DNA of 64,000 nucleotides from NCBI RefSeq assembly GCF_012926525.1, contig NZ_JABBNI010000018.1, positions 30,003-94,002 on the forward strand, given 5' to 3'. Within the stretch, counting starts at the first letter, position 1, and every line of letters begins with the position of its first letter. Origin of the DNA: Clostridium muellerianum (GTDB lineage Bacteria; Bacillota; Clostridia; Clostridiales; Clostridiaceae). The notes under the pieces are model-generated. The model was not told where the DNA came from and made no database searches. It saw nothing but the letters and a program-made list of their open reading frames with translations. This document shows, piece by piece, positions 17,565-26,467 of this stretch. The translations under genes and the position numbers were made by a program.

Positions 17565-18929
17565 TTAAGTTTCAGAACATTTGGGAGAAGGGTCTACATC
17601 AGTATTAATGTTAGTTTGAGCATTTTTGTTTCCGTGATTTAAAAATGCATTTAATAGTACAGCAACAACTGATGCAGAAACTATACCACTACTGAATATA
17701 GATTTAAAAATTGCTGGAGTGTGGTTAAGTAAATTAGGTGAACCTGTAATTCCGAGACCTATTCCAATAGAACAAGCAACAACAAGCATATTGCAATTGT
17801 TATTAAAGTCTACATCAGAAAGCATTTGTATACCAGCTACTGCAACCATTGCAAACATTATAGTTGTAGCTCCGCCTATAACAGGTTGAGGAATAATTGT
17901 AGCTATAGCTGCAAATTTTGGAATTAAACCAAGGCATACTAAAATGATACCCGAAGCAACTACAACAAAACGGCTTTTTACCTTGCTTAGTGATAAAAGA
18001 CCAAGGTTTTGATTAAAAGTTGTGTAAGGGAAGGAATTAAAAATACCTCCTAAAATTGTAGCAATTCCTTCTGCTCTAAGACCACGTACAATATCTTTTT
18101 CGGAAATTTCTTTATCACAAACTCTTCCAATTCCAAGAAAAGTACCTGTTGATTCAATCATTACAGTTAACATAACAAAAGTCATCATAATTATTGAACC
18201 GATATCGAATTTTGGTAAACCAAAAGTAAATGGATGTACAAAGCTTACCCATTTTGCATTTATAACTGGTGAGAAGTCTACTTTTCCCATAAAGGAGGCA
18301 ACTATAGTACCTAAAATAATACCATTTAAAACAGAAATTGCTTGAAAAAATCCTTTGAAGAATTTGTTTGATAATAAAACAACAATCATTACAAATCCAG
18401 CTAATAAAAGATTAGATACACTTCCGAAGTCTTTGGCACCTGAACCACCACCAATACTAGTTATACCTACATTTATTAAAGAAAGCCCAATCATGGTAAC
18501 AACAGAACCTGTTACAACAGTAGGAAAAAATTTCAATATTTTACCGTACAGTGGTGCAATAAGCACAACAATAATTGCTGCTACGATTATGGAACCATAA
18601 GCTGTTTGCATCCCTAAATTTTTACCTACGATTATAAGTGGACCAACAGCTGCAAAGGTACAACCCAATATTGCAGGTAGTCTAATACCAATGTTAGGAC
18701 CTATGCCAAGTGCTTGTATTAAAGTTGCAAGTCCGCAAGTAAATAAGTCAGCTGCAACTAAAAGTTCTAATTGCCAAGGTGTTAAACCTACTGCACCACC
18801 TATAATTAATGGAACAGCTACAGCGCCTGCATACATAGCAAGTACATGCTGTAAACCTAAAGTAAACAGCTGAGGAGCAGGAAGAACTTCATTTACCTTA
18901 TCAACTGTTTTTATCTTTTCATTTGTCAT
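17565..18929 (-). CDS. Nucleobase:cation symporter-2, xanthine/uric acid type permease
   Basis: A 454-residue polytopic membrane permease of the NCS2 family with about 12-14 transmembrane segments. Recognisable parts are QLFTLGLQHVLAMYAGAVAVP at the start, the Q/E-N signature region with FNSFPYTTFNQNLGLLSLSKVKSR and PQPVIGGATTIMFAMVAVAGIQ. It imports a purine using an ion gradient. TAGGAGG lies before the ATG. The guanine-class riboswitch at 19202 and the adjacent Mo hydroxylase support a purine (xanthine, hypoxanthine or urate) over uracil. It may supply substrate to the hydroxylase encoded convergently. Confidence 0.9.
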   Translation of the reverse strand: MTNEKIKTVDKVNEVLPAPQLFTLGLQHVLAMYAGAVAVPLIIGGAVGLTPWQLELLVAADLFTCGLATLIQALGIGPNIGIRLPAILGCTFAAVGPLIIVGKNLGMQTAYGSIIVAAIIVVLIAPLYGKILKFFPTVVTGSVVTMIGLSLINVGITSIGGGSGAKDFGSVSNLLLAGFVMIVVLLSNKFFKGFFQAISVLNGIILGTIVASFMGKVDFSPVINAKWVSFVHPFTFGLPKFDIGSIIMMTFVMLTVMIESTGTFLGIGRVCDKEISEKDIVRGLRAEGIATILGGIFNSFPYTTFNQNLGLLSLSKVKSRFVVVASGIILVCLGLIPKFAAIATIIPQPVIGGATTIMFAMVAVAGIQMLSDVDFNNNCNMLVVACSIGIGLGITGSPNLLNHTPAIFKSIFSSGIVSASVVAVLLNAFLNHGNKNAQTNINTDVDPSPKCSET

Positions 18930-18935
18930 AATAAA

Positions 18936-19070
18936 AAAAACCTCCTAATAAAAATATGTAAGATAGTTGCTTGATCAGTTTCACAAGCTATGATTCGCCT
19001 TTATTAGGCTTTCATAATTTTCTCCGCCAAGGTATAACATAATTACACTATAGGGAGTTTTTTAACAATA
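18936..19070 (-). other. Unassigned structured leader between riboswitch terminator and permease start
   Basis: About 135 bases of 5' leader remain after the riboswitch terminator. On the minus strand this holds GTGTAA-TTATG-TTATAC inside a CTCC/GGAG pair, then GCC-TAATAAA-GGC, then an ATAGCTTG/CAAG...CTAT hairpin, before the RBS. No class I know fits; it may be only leader structure. Confidence 0.3.
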
Positions 19071-19096
19071 GTAATTGAGTAGTTGATTTTAAATAT

Positions 19097-19144
19097 AAAA
19101 TAAAAACTCCGCTGCAAATTCATGGTGAATCTGCAGTGGAGTTT
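19097..19144 (-). terminator. Riboswitch expression-platform terminator
   Basis: On the minus strand AAACTCC (19144-19138) and the following CTGCA/ATTCA segments pair with the mirrored run ending GGAGTTT, then TTTTATTTTA. It lies 58 bases after the aptamer, as expected for a transcriptional OFF switch. Confidence 0.85.
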
Positions 19145-19201
19145 AAAAATAATCCTATTAAACATTTATAATTTAAAGGCATATAATTTTTTCCTCAGAT
19201 T

Positions 19202-19273
19202 CATCCATAGAAAGGAAATTTACGGTTTCCTAGTAGAGACTCCTAAACCTAAATTATTAGGATTATACGGATG
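19202..19273 (-). ncRNA. Purine riboswitch aptamer, guanine class
   Basis: Read on the minus strand, the 72-base segment starts CATCCGTATAATCCTAATAA, contains the loop sequence TTTAGGAGTCTCTAC, then ACCGTAAATTTCC, and ends TTCTATGGATG. P1 (CATCC/GGATG), both kissing loops and the TATAAT/CTATGG junction strands match the purine riboswitch consensus. The specificity base in the CTATG strand is C, which selects guanine, hypoxanthine or xanthine over adenine. It controls the purine permease at 17565-18929. The two bases before that C are TT instead of the common GA. Confidence 0.93.
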
Positions 19274-19295
19274 ACTTATTCAATATTATGCACCT

Positions 19296-19324
19296 ATGGT
19301 AACATAGTTTTAAAAAAATATCAA
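19296..19324 (-). promoter_or_regulatory. Sigma-A-type promoter of the riboswitch-permease transcript
   Basis: On the minus strand TTGATA (19324-19319), 17 bases, TACCAT (19301-19296). The start site would fall about 15 bases before the aptamer. Confidence 0.55.
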
Positions 19325-19464
19325 TATATTTTGACCAATATCAATATAAATATTCGTATTTAATAGTACTTTTTTAAGATATATTAGAAAATAGTTCGTG
19401 ATACGCCGAATTATAGCGTTTGCAATTAATTGGGTTTTATTGAGATGTGATAATAATGTAGTGT

Positions 19465-19846
19465 AAAAATAATGTGACGCAAAGGTGCAGTATCAGTTTT
19501 GATTTTAACTTTTACTCCATGATATATGGTAAGTGTTTCATCACTGCTAAATGTTTTAATTATTCTAAAGCTCGAAATTTTTGAAAGCCTAAGAACTTTG
19601 TCAAACTCGGTTCCCTCAAACAAAACTAAAGTTCTAAGGCTTTCAAAAATTTTGAGCTAAGAATAATACTAAAACAATTTAGCTAAAGTGATGAAACACT
19701 TACCATATATCATTACATAAAAGTTAAAATCAAAACTAGTAACTTCAGTTGTACATATTAATATTGATAATTTTATAATTTAGCCCTTAAAAATTTAGAC
19801 GTAATACAGCTTAACGTTTATTCGGTTACTTGAGTCGCATTTTGCT
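19465..19846. repeat. Large palindromic element, copy 1 (first hairpin plus right end)
   Basis: The left end AAAAATAATGTGACGCAA (19465-19482) and the right end TTGAGTCGCATTTTGC (19830-19845) match the ends of the full element at 44331-45189. The imperfect palindrome (about 19495-19738, arms of roughly 105 bases) has the conserved tip ACTCGGTTCCCTCAAACAA. The spacer and most of the second hairpin are missing; only CAGCTTAACGTTTATTCGG remains before the right end. It fills the gap between gltX and the permease leader. No credible ORF is present. Confidence 0.8.
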
Positions 19847-19966
19847 TATGTTAACTCAAAATTTTGTATGTGAAAAGTTAAGTCCATTAAATGAATAAAA
19901 GCTGTGAAATAAAGGTAGTAGTGCCTTTATATTCACAGCTTTTTAAACTAAAAAATAAATATAGGT

Positions 19967-21421
19967 TTATTGTGCAGCTTTAAGTTTTTCGATACCTACT
20001 TGAATTCTTCTTAAAGTTTCTTCTTTACCTATTATTTCAGCTATTTCATAAGCTCCACCTGGAGTGGATTTTTTACCTGAAACAGCAGTTCTTACAGGCC
20101 ATAAGACTATACCATTTTTAACTCCAAGTTCAGCAACTAAATCCATACATACTTTTTCTATGTTTTCAAAAGTCCATGGAGTTAAAGCTTCAAATCTAGG
20201 TAGTATTTTTTCTAAAACATCTAATGAATTTTCATAATTTGTTTTCATTTTCTTGTGAACATAAAGCTCTGCTGAATGTTCTGGAAGAGCTTCGAAGAAG
20301 TCTACCATATCAGGTATTTCGTTTAATACTTCTACTCTTGTATGTAAAAGAGGGCTTATTTTAGTAAAATCTAAATTTTTAGTTATAGCCTTTTGATAAT
20401 AAGGAAGAGCTAATTTATGAAACTCTTCTAATGGAAGCTTCTTTATATATTCTCCATTCATCCATTTTAATTTTACATCATCAAATATAGCTGGTGATTT
20501 GTTTATATTCTTATAATTGAATGTTTCTACTAACTCTTCAAGAGAGAATATTTCTTTTTCACCACCTGGATTCCAACCAAGTAAAGCTATGTAATTTAGT
20601 ATAGCATCTTTTAAATAGCCTTTTGCCATTAAGTCTTCGAAGGAAGCATCTCCATTCCTTTTACTTAATTTGTGATGAGTATCCTTCATTATTGGAGGAC
20701 AGTGCACATATACTGGAACCTGCCAGCCAAAAGCTTCATATAATCTATTATATTTAGGTGATGATGATAAATATTCACTTCCACGAACTACATGAGTTAT
20801 TCCCATTAAGTGATCATCTACTACATTAGCAAAATTATATGTAGGGAATCCATCTGATTTTATAAGTATCATATCATCTAATTCTGAATTATCTACAGTT
20901 ATGGTTCCGTAAATATCATCTTCAAAAGTTGTAGTACCTGTTGAGGGGTTATTCTGTCTTATAACATAAGGTATACCAGAAGCCAACTTTTCTTCTATTT
21001 CTTCCTTAGATAAGCTAAGACAGTGTTTATCATATTTAGCAGCTGTATTATTAGTTTCAGCTTCTGCTCTTAAAGATTCCATTCTTTCTTTAGAACAGAA
21101 ACAATAGTAAGCCTCACCTTTTTCGATTAATTGCTTAGCATATTCTATGTATATATTAGTTCTTTCACTTTGAACATAAGGACCTACTGGGCCGCCTACA
21201 TCTGGACCTTCATCATGTTTAAGTCCTGTAACTTTTAAGGTGTTATAAATTATATCTAGAGCTCCCTCTACAAATCTTTCTTGATCGGTATCTTCTATTC
21301 TAAGTATAAAATCCCCATTTTCATGTTTTGTTATTAAGTAAGCATATAACGCTGTTCTTAAATTACCAACATGCATATATCCTGTTGGACTTGGGGCAAA
21401 TCTTGTTCTAATTTTAGCCAT
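19967..21421 (-). CDS. gltX: Glutamate--tRNA ligase
   Basis: A 484-residue class I aminoacyl-tRNA synthetase charging tRNA-Glu (and perhaps tRNA-Gln, as in most clostridia that use amidotransferase GatCAB; the latter is inference). The HIGH-type motif is [18 protein letters not shown] near residue 10 and the KMSKS-type motif is HKLSKRNGD near residue 255. The frame can begin at a GTG three codons earlier, but TAGGAG sits eight bases before the ATG at 21421. It has a clear promoter and a terminator-like hairpin in its short leader. Confidence 0.96.
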   Translation of the reverse strand: MAKIRTRFAPSPTGYMHVGNLRTALYAYLITKHENGDFILRIEDTDQERFVEGALDIIYNTLKVTGLKHDEGPDVGGPVGPYVQSERTNIYIEYAKQLIEKGEAYYCFCSKERMESLRAEAETNNTAAKYDKHCLSLSKEEIEEKLASGIPYVIRQNNPSTGTTTFEDDIYGTITVDNSELDDMILIKSDGFPTYNFANVVDDHLMGITHVVRGSEYLSSSPKYNRLYEAFGWQVPVYVHCPPIMKDTHHKLSKRNGDASFEDLMAKGYLKDAILNYIALLGWNPGGEKEIFSLEELVETFNYKNINKSPAIFDDVKLKWMNGEYIKKLPLEEFHKLALPYYQKAITKNLDFTKISPLLHTRVEVLNEIPDMVDFFEALPEHSAELYVHKKMKTNYENSLDVLEKILPRFEALTPWTFENIEKVCMDLVAELGVKNGIVLWPVRTAVSGKKSTPGGAYEIAEIIGKEETLRRIQVGIEKLKAAQ

Positions 21422-21451
21422 TGTTACCACTCCTATATTTATTAAAATAAA

Positions 21452-21476
21452 AACCTCTCATCACAGAGACGAAAGG
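21452..21476 (-). terminator. Terminator-like hairpin in the gltX leader
   Basis: On the minus strand CCTTTCGTC-TCTGT-GATGAGAGG forms nine pairs (two G-T), followed by TTTTTATTTT. It lies between the promoter at 21504-21532 and the start codon, so it could attenuate gltX. Confidence 0.6.
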
Positions 21477-21503
21477 TGATTTGATACAATATTACTACCT
21501 ATA

Positions 21504-21532
21504 ATAATATAATAACTAACTATTGGTGTCAA
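21504..21532 (-). promoter_or_regulatory. Sigma-A promoter of gltX
   Basis: On the minus strand a consensus TTGACA (21532-21527), 17-base spacer, and TATTAT (21509-21504). The remaining 450 bases to the next gene are AT-rich with no recognised element. Confidence 0.8.
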
Positions 21533-21985
21533 GGTACACAGGAAAAGCAAAACCAAAGTTAGATTTGGGAATAAATGGTATGTATAAATATTAATCACTT
21601 AAAATAAGTGCATTATTATGTTATTGACAAAAGTTAAACAATTATATAAATACAAAAGTATGTATATGGTTAATGAAAGTCAAAAAATAAGCAAAATTTG
21701 GGAGGATACGACAAAAAAGTATAAGAGTACCGTTAAAATTAAATTTAAGATCTAAATTTGATTAAATTATATGTTATAAATACTTTAAAATAATATTGGG
21801 TTTTAGTATAATAAATATGTAACTGCAGTTTGTAATTTAAGTAAATATTAATCAATATTTAAATAGAATAATACAACTTAATAAAAATCTTAAATATAAA
21901 TTTTACATAAAAACTTATGAATATTTAATGCATAAATTTTATATTATAAGTTGCAGACAAATTAAACTTGAAAGAGGAGATAATT

Positions 21986-23155
21986 ATGGAAATTAAAAGT
22001 AAAGTTTTATCGTTTTTTGTAGTGAGTTCTATAATTCCGTTTATGTTAATATTAACTTTAATTTATTTTGTAAACGGTACTTCAGGAAGCTATGATTTTA
22101 AATGGAAGATTTCAACTATTATTATTACCTTTTTGTCTGTTATTTTCATAATTTTAGCAATTTTTAAAGGTAAAAGTTTGATGGAAGCTGTAGAAACTAC
22201 TGATGAAAATAATGATGAAGAAAAATCTGATGAAGATGGTGATGTTGAGGTTAAAAGATCATACGAACAATTGCAATCTGTGATATCTGTATTTTCAGGC
22301 AGTTCTCAAGAAATGTTAGCTTCAGCTAATGAAGTTTCAAACTCAATACAACAAGTTGCTCAAGGTGCTAATGATCAATCTAATGATATTATAAAAATAG
22401 TGGAGAATTTAACTAGTTTATCAAAAGAAACAGATATAGTTCAAGAAAAACTACTTGTAGTAAAGAAAAACACCAATGAAACTGAAACAAAAGCAGTAGA
22501 AGGTGAGGAAAAAATATATGAACTTATAGATTTTATTGTAAAGATAAAAGGTGCATTTGATGTAGTTTCGGAAAATATAAATAATTTATCTGCTACAGTG
22601 TCGGAAATAGGTAAAATTACAGATGTAATAAATGCTATATCAGAACAAACTAATCTTTTGGCTTTAAATGCATCGATAGAAGCAGCTAGGGCGGGAGAAC
22701 AAGGAAAAGGTTTTAGTGTAGTAGCAGAGGAAGTTAGAAAACTTGCAGAAGAATCTAAAGTTTCATCAAAGAAAATTATAAATCTTGTTAAGTCAATTTC
22801 TCAAGGAACAGAAAAGGTAATAGATAATTCAGGTAAGGTTGGAATACTTTTGGAGGATCAAGCAGTAATAGCTAATGATAGTATAATATCTTTTGAAGAT
22901 ATTATAGGTTCGGTAAAAAGTATACCTGTACTTATAAAAGAAACAGAAGAATCTCTTAATAAGGTTTCACAAAATAATATTTCTGTTTTGGGTATGGTGA
23001 AAAATGTATCAGAAGTGGCAGAAGTGACTTCTGCAGCATCAGAAGAAATATCTGCATCCTGTGAAGATCTTTTATCCTCCTGTGAAGAGATTTCAGGGCT
23101 GTCTGTTAAATTAGAGAAAGAAGTAGAAGATTTGAAAAATAAAAAAGCATACTAA
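21986..23155 (+). CDS. Methyl-accepting chemotaxis protein with minimal membrane anchor
   Basis: A 389-residue receptor. Two closely spaced transmembrane helices (about residues 8-30 and 42-62) are joined by only a dozen external residues, so there is no periplasmic sensor domain. An acidic linker (residues 70-88) and the coiled-coil signalling domain follow, with the hairpin tip [31 protein letters not shown] (positions about 220-250). It presumably signals to CheA/CheW from membrane or internal cues. The frame can open at TTG 21968, but GAGGAGA points to the ATG at 21986. No HAMP domain is evident. Confidence 0.9.
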   Translation: MEIKSKVLSFFVVSSIIPFMLILTLIYFVNGTSGSYDFKWKISTIIITFLSVIFIILAIFKGKSLMEAVETTDENNDEEKSDEDGDVEVKRSYEQLQSVISVFSGSSQEMLASANEVSNSIQQVAQGANDQSNDIIKIVENLTSLSKETDIVQEKLLVVKKNTNETETKAVEGEEKIYELIDFIVKIKGAFDVVSENINNLSATVSEIGKITDVINAISEQTNLLALNASIEAARAGEQGKGFSVVAEEVRKLAEESKVSSKKIINLVKSISQGTEKVIDNSGKVGILLEDQAVIANDSIISFEDIIGSVKSIPVLIKETEESLNKVSQNNISVLGMVKNVSEVAEVTSAASEEISASCEDLLSSCEEISGLSVKLEKEVEDLKNKKAY

Positions 23156-23217
23156 AAAGTAAAGCATATTTGGAATAAAGTAAAACACATTTGAATACTA
23201 ATATTAAGTACCTTGAA

Positions 23218-23242
23218 ACCCAGCATTTTAAAAGTGCTGGGT
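23218..23242 (+). terminator. Hairpin after the chemoreceptor gene
   Basis: ACCCAGCA (23218-23225) pairs with TGCTGGGT (23235-23242). The following T-tract is poor, so termination strength is uncertain. A near-copy of this hairpin lies at 54045. Confidence 0.6.
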
Positions 23243-23436
23243 AAAATTGTGTTTTATTGAAGTACTTATATAAGAATTGACTGGTTTGATTCAATTAAAT
23301 TAGTTTTTTATGTCATGGATACCTATTGTAATACTTAAGCTAAGCAAGATTCATTGATATTAAGATATACTATTGGAAAAAGGAGCTATAAAGTGAAAAA
23401 TGCATAAAAAATAGCATAATTCAGGTGGGAGCAAAA

Positions 23437-23465
23437 TTGACACAGGCGTATATTATTGGTATAAA
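23437..23465 (+). promoter_or_regulatory. Sigma-A promoter upstream of gap
   Basis: TTGACA (23437-23442), 17-base spacer, TATAAA (23460-23465). A second -10-like TATAAT lies near 23525. Confidence 0.7.
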
Positions 23466-23578
23466 TAATATAGCACATATGTGGAATGTTACACATATAT
23501 TAATATTAAATAAATGGAATATGCTATAATATTAAACGGGTGAAGTATTTAAGTATTAAGGATATGGGAGGAAAAATT

Positions 23579-24625
23579 ATGTCTATGAAAGTTGCTATTA
23601 ATGGTTTTGGAAGAATAGGTAGAGCAGTACTTAGGATTGCTCAAAATAGATTGAATGAGGATGTAGAAATTGTAGCTATTAATGCTAGAGCTGATAGTGA
23701 AACTTTGGCTCATCTTTTTAAATATGATTCTTGCTATGGAAGATTTAACGGAGAGGTAAAAACTACCCCAAATTCTATTATAATAAATGGTAAAAGTATA
23801 AAAATATTAAGAGAAAATGATCCGGAAAATTTACCTTGGGGAAAAATGAATATAGATATAGTGGTAGAGTCCACAGGAGTATTTAAAGATAAAAAAAATC
23901 TTATGAAGCATATAAAAGCAGGAGCTAAAAAGGTTATATTAACAGCACCAGCAAAGGATGAGGATATAACTATAGTTATGGGAGTTAATGAGGAAAAATT
24001 AGATGTAGAAAAGCATACTATAATTTCAAATGCTTCTTGTACAACCAACTGTCTAGCGCCTTTTGCAAAGGTTTTGGATGATAAATTTGGAATAGTAAAG
24101 GGATTGATGACAACTATACATTCGTATACTAATGATCAAAGAATATTAGATAAAACGCACAAAGATTTAAGAAGAGCAAGGGCAGCAGGTGAATCAATAA
24201 TTCCAACTACTACAGGAGCAGCAAAAGCGGTAGGTAAAGTACTTCCAAATCTTAATGGAAAGTTAAATGGTTTTTCTGTAAGAATACCTACTCCTACGGT
24301 TTCACTTACAGATTTAGTTTGTGAACTTTCTAAAAATGTAACAGTAAAAGAGATTAATAATGCATTTAAGGAAGCAGCTGCAGGAGATATGAAGGGAATA
24401 CTTGGTTATTCAGAAGAACCACTAGTTTCTATAGATTATAAAGGTGATGAGAGATCTTCTATAATTGATGGCCTTTCAACAATGGTAATGGAAGATAATA
24501 TGGTAAAAGTAGTATCATGGTATGATAATGAATGGGGATATTCTTGTAGAACTGTTGATTTAGTAAATTATACTGCAATGGAAATGCAAAAGCAATGTGA
24601 ATACAAAATTGGAATGGTTGTTTAG
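23579..24625 (+). CDS. gap: Glyceraldehyde-3-phosphate dehydrogenase
   Basis: A 348-residue NAD-dependent glycolytic enzyme converting glyceraldehyde 3-phosphate to 1,3-bisphosphoglycerate. The Rossmann start VAINGFGRIGRAVLRIA and the active-site SNASCTTNCLAP (catalytic Cys about residue 154) are intact, as is WYDNEWGYSCRTVDL at the C-terminus. GGGAGG precedes the ATG at 23579; an upstream GTG in frame at 23540 lacks an RBS. It is monocistronic here, not in the usual gap-pgk-tpi glycolytic cluster, so it may be a second gap gene in this genome; that is inference. Confidence 0.96.
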   Translation: MSMKVAINGFGRIGRAVLRIAQNRLNEDVEIVAINARADSETLAHLFKYDSCYGRFNGEVKTTPNSIIINGKSIKILRENDPENLPWGKMNIDIVVESTGVFKDKKNLMKHIKAGAKKVILTAPAKDEDITIVMGVNEEKLDVEKHTIISNASCTTNCLAPFAKVLDDKFGIVKGLMTTIHSYTNDQRILDKTHKDLRRARAAGESIIPTTTGAAKAVGKVLPNLNGKLNGFSVRIPTPTVSLTDLVCELSKNVTVKEINNAFKEAAAGDMKGILGYSEEPLVSIDYKGDERSSIIDGLSTMVMEDNMVKVVSWYDNEWGYSCRTVDLVNYTAMEMQKQCEYKIGMVV

Positions 24626-24694
24626 GAAAAGTTTTAATATGAACTTTAGAAAACTTGGGACTTAGGGATAAAAATGGTTATTTAGGGGAAAAAT

Positions 24695-24728
24695 AAAGAC
24701 TGTCAATTGTCAAATTGACAGTCTTTAT
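24695..24728 (+). terminator. Terminator after gap
   Basis: A perfect 14-bp stem (24695-24708 with 24713-24726) around a GTCA loop; the stem supplies only three terminal T, so the tail is short. Confidence 0.75.
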
Positions 24729-24841
24729 ACTTGTCAAATTGATAGGCGTAATGTTAATAATTTCGGACTTTTTGTGAAGGAAAACATGAATAAATGTAGA
24801 ATTAATTAAGTAAAATGATTTAGCTGATTGGGGGTAATAAC

Positions 24842-25924
24842 ATGGCTAATTTAAATGTAGATCTTCACGGAATAAAATTAAAAAACCCTGTTATGCCAGC
24901 ATCTGGACCTCAGGTTAGAAATGCTGACTGTATGCTTGAATGTGTAAAGCAAGGGGTGGGGGCATTAGTAACTAAAACTATATCTGAGAAGTTTGTTAGA
25001 ACTGCTAGACCTTGCATGCAGCAAACAAAAGATGGTGCGTTTTTAAATAGCGAATTGTGGTCTGAACTTTCTGTGGAACAGTGGGTGGAAAAGGGATATT
25101 CGAAATGTAAAAGTTATGGAGTTCCTTTTATAGTAAGTTTAGGTTATACTGCAAGCGAAATTGAAAAAGTACTTCCTATCATAACACCTTATGCAGATAT
25201 CATTGAAATATCAACTCACTATATGGAAAAGGATTTAGAGTCAGTGGTAGATTCCCTAAAAATAGCAAGTAAAAGTGATAAGCCTGTTTATATAAAAATA
25301 AGTCCAGGTATAACAAAAATAGGCTGGTATGTTAAAAGGCTTGTAGAAGAAGGAGCGGCAGGATTTGTTGCAATAAATTCTCTAGGACCATGCCTTCATA
25401 TAGATGTGGAAACGGGGCTTCCATATTTGGGAGGAGAAAAAGGATATGGATGGCTTTCTGGAAAATCTTTAAATCCTATAGCGTTAAGGTATGTATATTC
25501 TATAGCTAATTCTGTAAAGGTACCTGTAATAGGTGTAGGTGGTATATCTACAGGAGAAGATGCAGTAGCTATGATTATGGCAGGAGCATCAGCAGTTCAA
25601 ATTTGTACTGCTGCTATATTAGAAGGAAATGGAGTTTATTCTAGAGTATCTAATGAATTGAATCAGTGGCTTGATGAACATGGTTTTGAAAGTGTAGAAG
25701 ATATCAGGGGATTAACTGCTAGAAAAATGAAGGAAAGAAAAGTTATAAGAGAGCCTATATTCCCAAAAATCAACAAAGAAAAATGTACTTCTTGTGGTAA
25801 ATGTGTTAAAAGCTGTGCTTACAATGCTATAACTGTAGGAGATAAAGCATCAGTAAATACAACTAAGTGTTTTGGATGCGGTCTTTGTTTAACTAGATGC
25901 CCTGAGACTGCCATAGAAGTTTAA
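24842..25924 (+). CDS. PreA-like dihydropyrimidine/dihydroorotate dehydrogenase with C-terminal 2x[4Fe-4S] ferredoxin domain
   Basis: A 360-residue flavoprotein. Residues 1-290 form an FMN-binding TIM barrel of the dihydroorotate dehydrogenase/PreA type (LKNPVMPASGP, VPVIGVGGISTGEDAVAMIMAGASAVQICTA, the phosphate-binding loop). Residues 300-360 hold two [4Fe-4S] motifs, CTSCGKCVKSC and CFGCGLCLTRC. Such proteins usually reduce or oxidise pyrimidines or related rings with electrons from a PreT-like partner, which is not encoded here. The catalytic loop departs from classical DHODs, so the substrate is not assigned. TTGGGGGTAAT precedes the ATG. A strong terminator follows. Confidence 0.82.
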   Translation: MANLNVDLHGIKLKNPVMPASGPQVRNADCMLECVKQGVGALVTKTISEKFVRTARPCMQQTKDGAFLNSELWSELSVEQWVEKGYSKCKSYGVPFIVSLGYTASEIEKVLPIITPYADIIEISTHYMEKDLESVVDSLKIASKSDKPVYIKISPGITKIGWYVKRLVEEGAAGFVAINSLGPCLHIDVETGLPYLGGEKGYGWLSGKSLNPIALRYVYSIANSVKVPVIGVGGISTGEDAVAMIMAGASAVQICTAAILEGNGVYSRVSNELNQWLDEHGFESVEDIRGLTARKMKERKVIREPIFPKINKEKCTSCGKCVKSCAYNAITVGDKASVNTTKCFGCGLCLTRCPETAIEV

Positions 25925-25937
25925 AAATTCATATACT

Positions 25938-25982
25938 AAAAAATAGACATAGATAGTTTTAAATTATCTATGTCTATTTTTT
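25938..25982. terminator. Bidirectional terminator
   Basis: A perfect 18-bp stem (25938-25955 with 25965-25982), A-rich on one flank and T-rich on the other, between converging genes. Confidence 0.9.
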
Positions 25983-25993
25983 ATATAAATATT

Positions 25994-26242
25994 TTAAAGA
26001 GTCATATGTTTTACATTTACTCCTTCTATATCAGTTAATTCTTCTTCCAAAGAGTTTACTTCATTTGAATCTGAGCAAATATGTAGAAGAATACGTCCAA
26101 CTTGGGAAGAAGAATCCACTGCAACTTCATGAAGACCCAGTCTTGTTTTTATTATGGAACCGTATCTAGTTAAAACGGTTTGAACCTCTGGGGCATGAAG
26201 GTTTCTTGCATCAACTGATAATGCCATAATTGTAGTTTGCAT
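25994..26242 (-). CDS. TM1266-type iron-only hydrogenase system putative regulator
   Basis: An 82-residue protein with a small alpha/beta (NikR-C/ACT-like) fold expected. The pattern RYGSIIKTRLGLHEV, GRILLHICSD and a C-terminal DIEGVNVKHMTL matches the TM1266 family, found with [FeFe]-hydrogenase maturation genes in Thermotoga and clostridia. There is no DNA-binding domain, so the regulator label is by association only. AAAGGAGTGA precedes the ATG. No hydrogenase gene is within the window. Confidence 0.72.
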   Translation of the reverse strand: MQTTIMALSVDARNLHAPEVQTVLTRYGSIIKTRLGLHEVAVDSSSQVGRILLHICSDSNEVNSLEEELTDIEGVNVKHMTL

Positions 26243-26352
26243 AAAAAATCACTCCTTTTAATGTTCAGTATGTATTATAACCCTGTTTAAAAAAAATAAG
26301 CATGTTTTTTTAGAATATAATTAATTGATAAAAAGTTAATATTATAAAATAA

Positions 26353-26391
26353 AAGGTTTAATACTGAAATTAAATTTCAGTGTTAAACCTT
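26353..26391. terminator. Terminator after the beta-CASP nuclease gene
   Basis: An 18-bp stem (26353-26370 with 26374-26391, one G-T) with T/A-rich flanks; it is 3' of the minus-strand gene ending at 26468. Confidence 0.85.
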
Positions 26392-26467
26392 ATTTTTATA
26401 TAAATCCTTATAATCGTTTAATAACAAGTGCTCTTTTAAAAATTATAGAGATCTTCTAATATTAAAT

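Noticed and set aside
19426..19623. 65-residue minus-strand open frame
   Set aside because: It runs through one arm of the palindromic element, has no RBS and is not conserved at 44372 or 60637.
21421..21500. T-box riboswitch upstream of gltX
   Set aside because: The terminator resembles T-box terminators (CCTTTCGTC), but the leader is too short and lacks the T-box sequence and specifier loop.
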